DNA of 13,086 nt, taken from the NCBI GenBank assembly GCA_023419055.1, contig JAEZYO010000116.1, positions 1 through 13,086 on the forward strand. Direction: 5' to 3'. The DNA comes from Pseudomonadota bacterium (GTDB taxonomy: Bacteria; Myxococcota; Polyangia; Polyangiales; Polyangiaceae). The position numbers and the translations under genes were made by a program. The notes below the pieces were generated by a model, which saw only the letters and a program-made list of their open reading frames with translations, was not told where the DNA came from and did not search any database. Position 1 is the first letter of the stretch. Every line of letters begins with the position of its first letter. Shown here one piece after another: positions 12,567 to 13,086 of this stretch.

Positions 12567-12575
12567 TGAATAGCA
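12567..12575 (-). promoter_or_regulatory. Possible extended -10 for the DUF4398-OmpA operon
   Basis: The minus strand reads TGCTATTCA, an extended -10-like motif, about 55 bases upstream of the ATG at 12511. No good -35 is seen. It is the best promoter candidate in the 196-base gap 12512-12707, which otherwise holds no gene. The match is modest. Confidence 0.3.
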
Positions 12576-12707
12576 ACCGGCGCGCCAACGCCGAGAACCA
12601 CGGGAAATCCTGGCGCTATCGGCGTGGCGGCGCGTCGAACCGAGATGAAAGGCGCACGGAATTGGGGTGTGGCAACTTGGCCAGGCGGGGCGCCGGAGGG
12701 CGCGAGC

Positions 12708-13085
12708 TCAGCGCGCGCCGCGGCGGTAGCTGACCCGCGTCAGCGCTTCGTCGATCACCGCCTGACGAGAGCGCGCGTCGCCTTCGACCTCGGGCACCAA
12801 GATCATGCGGTGCGCGAGCACGAACGGAGCAACCTGGCGAACGTCGTCGGGGGTCACGAACGCACGGCCCTCGAGCACTGCGTGAGCTTTCGCGGTCCGG
12901 AGCATCCCGAGCGAAGCGCGAGGTGAGGCGCCGAGCACGACGCGCGGGTGGTGCCGGGTGTAGTGGCAGAGCGCTACCGTGTACTCGTAGAGGTCGTCCT
13001 CGACGTGCACTCGAGCCGCGACGGACTGGAGCTGCAGGACGTCGCTCGCGCCGAGCACGACGTACGGCTCCGGCGGCGCGATGCC
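12708..13085 (-). CDS. MoxR-family AAA+ ATPase, C-terminal part (5' end outside window)
   Basis: The last 125 residues of a MoxR-type ATPase; the frame is open to the right edge, so the GTG at 13058 is internal. This is the C-terminal lid domain: LYEYTVALCHYTRHHPRVVL, then GASPRASLGMLRTAKAHAVL (with the sensor-2 type Arg in GASPRA), EGRAFVTPDDVRQVAPFVLA and HRMILVPE. The Walker A and B motifs would be beyond the window. MoxR proteins act as chaperone-like ATPases that mature proteins containing vWA domains, most often encoded next to a DUF58 gene. Here the DUF58 gene lies about 9 kb to the left with other genes between; a second DUF58 gene beyond the edge is possible. The downstream pair encodes DUF4398 lipoproteins, 196 bases away. 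Confidence 0.93.
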   Translation of the reverse strand, partial: GIAPPEPYVVLGASDVLQLQSVAARVHVEDDLYEYTVALCHYTRHHPRVVLGASPRASLGMLRTAKAHAVLEGRAFVTPDDVRQVAPFVLAHRMILVPEVEGDARSRQAVIDEALTRVSYRRGAR

Positions 13086-13086
13086 G

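Noticed and set aside
12665..12682. Sigma-54 type promoter (TGGCAACTTGGCCA) on the + strand
   Set aside because: The spacing and the -12 GC element do not fit TGGCAC-N5-TTGCA, and no + strand gene follows.

Overview
The window is very GC-rich and has the codon use, the GTG and TTG starts and the gene families of a Gram-negative delta-proteobacterial lineage. A myxobacterium (Myxococcota, perhaps Polyangiales) is the best guess. This is inferred from composition and gene content, because no rRNA or other phylogenetic anchor lies inside. Outer-membrane features (an Omp85 barrel, an OmpA-type lipoprotein, several lipoboxes) support a diderm cell.

Layout. (1) Bases 3-791 (+): C-terminal part of a secreted metzincin-like zinc protease, ending at a strong 16-bp hairpin. 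(2) About 792-1062: a non-coding gap holding a 116-bp element with perfect 12-bp inverted ends and two internal 18-bp direct repeats. (3) 1063-3997 (-): a tightly coupled operon, DUF58 protein > RsmA/KsgA rRNA dimethyltransferase > small lipoprotein, each junction being a 4-base GTGA overlap. (4) 4088-5884 (+): a divergently transcribed one-POTRA Omp85/BamA-superfamily outer-membrane protein. (5) 5940-8559 (+): a long-form aromatic amino acid hydroxylase (phenylalanine hydroxylase family) followed by an NAD-type extended SDR epimerase/dehydratase. (6) 8744-10161 (+): an AraC-family regulator and a GtrA-family membrane protein, both with TTG starts and good ribosome sites. (7) 10162-11157: about 1 kb without an intact gene, holding a decayed IS5-type transposase and two imperfect 90-bp direct repeats, closed by a textbook terminator serving the leftward genes. 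(8) 11158-12511 (-): a DUF4398 lipoprotein and a DUF4398-coiled coil-OmpA lipoprotein in one operon. (9) 12708-13085 (-): the C-terminal lid of a MoxR-type AAA+ ATPase running off the right edge.

How the parts may work together. The leftward operon joins ribosome maturation (RsmA) with a DUF58 membrane protein, and MoxR, the usual partner of DUF58, lies 9 kb away. The Omp85 protein, the OmpA/DUF4398 pair and the small lipoproteins are envelope genes. The hydroxylase would convert phenylalanine to tyrosine (or act on another aromatic residue) and is the main metabolic gene. Nothing here makes an obvious defence, CRISPR or secondary-metabolite system. The most unusual stretches are the tandem non-coding repeats at 10802-11063, the inverted-end element at 889-1004, the enlarged hydroxylase, and a recurring TGnTA-type extended -10 motif placed unusually close to several start codons.
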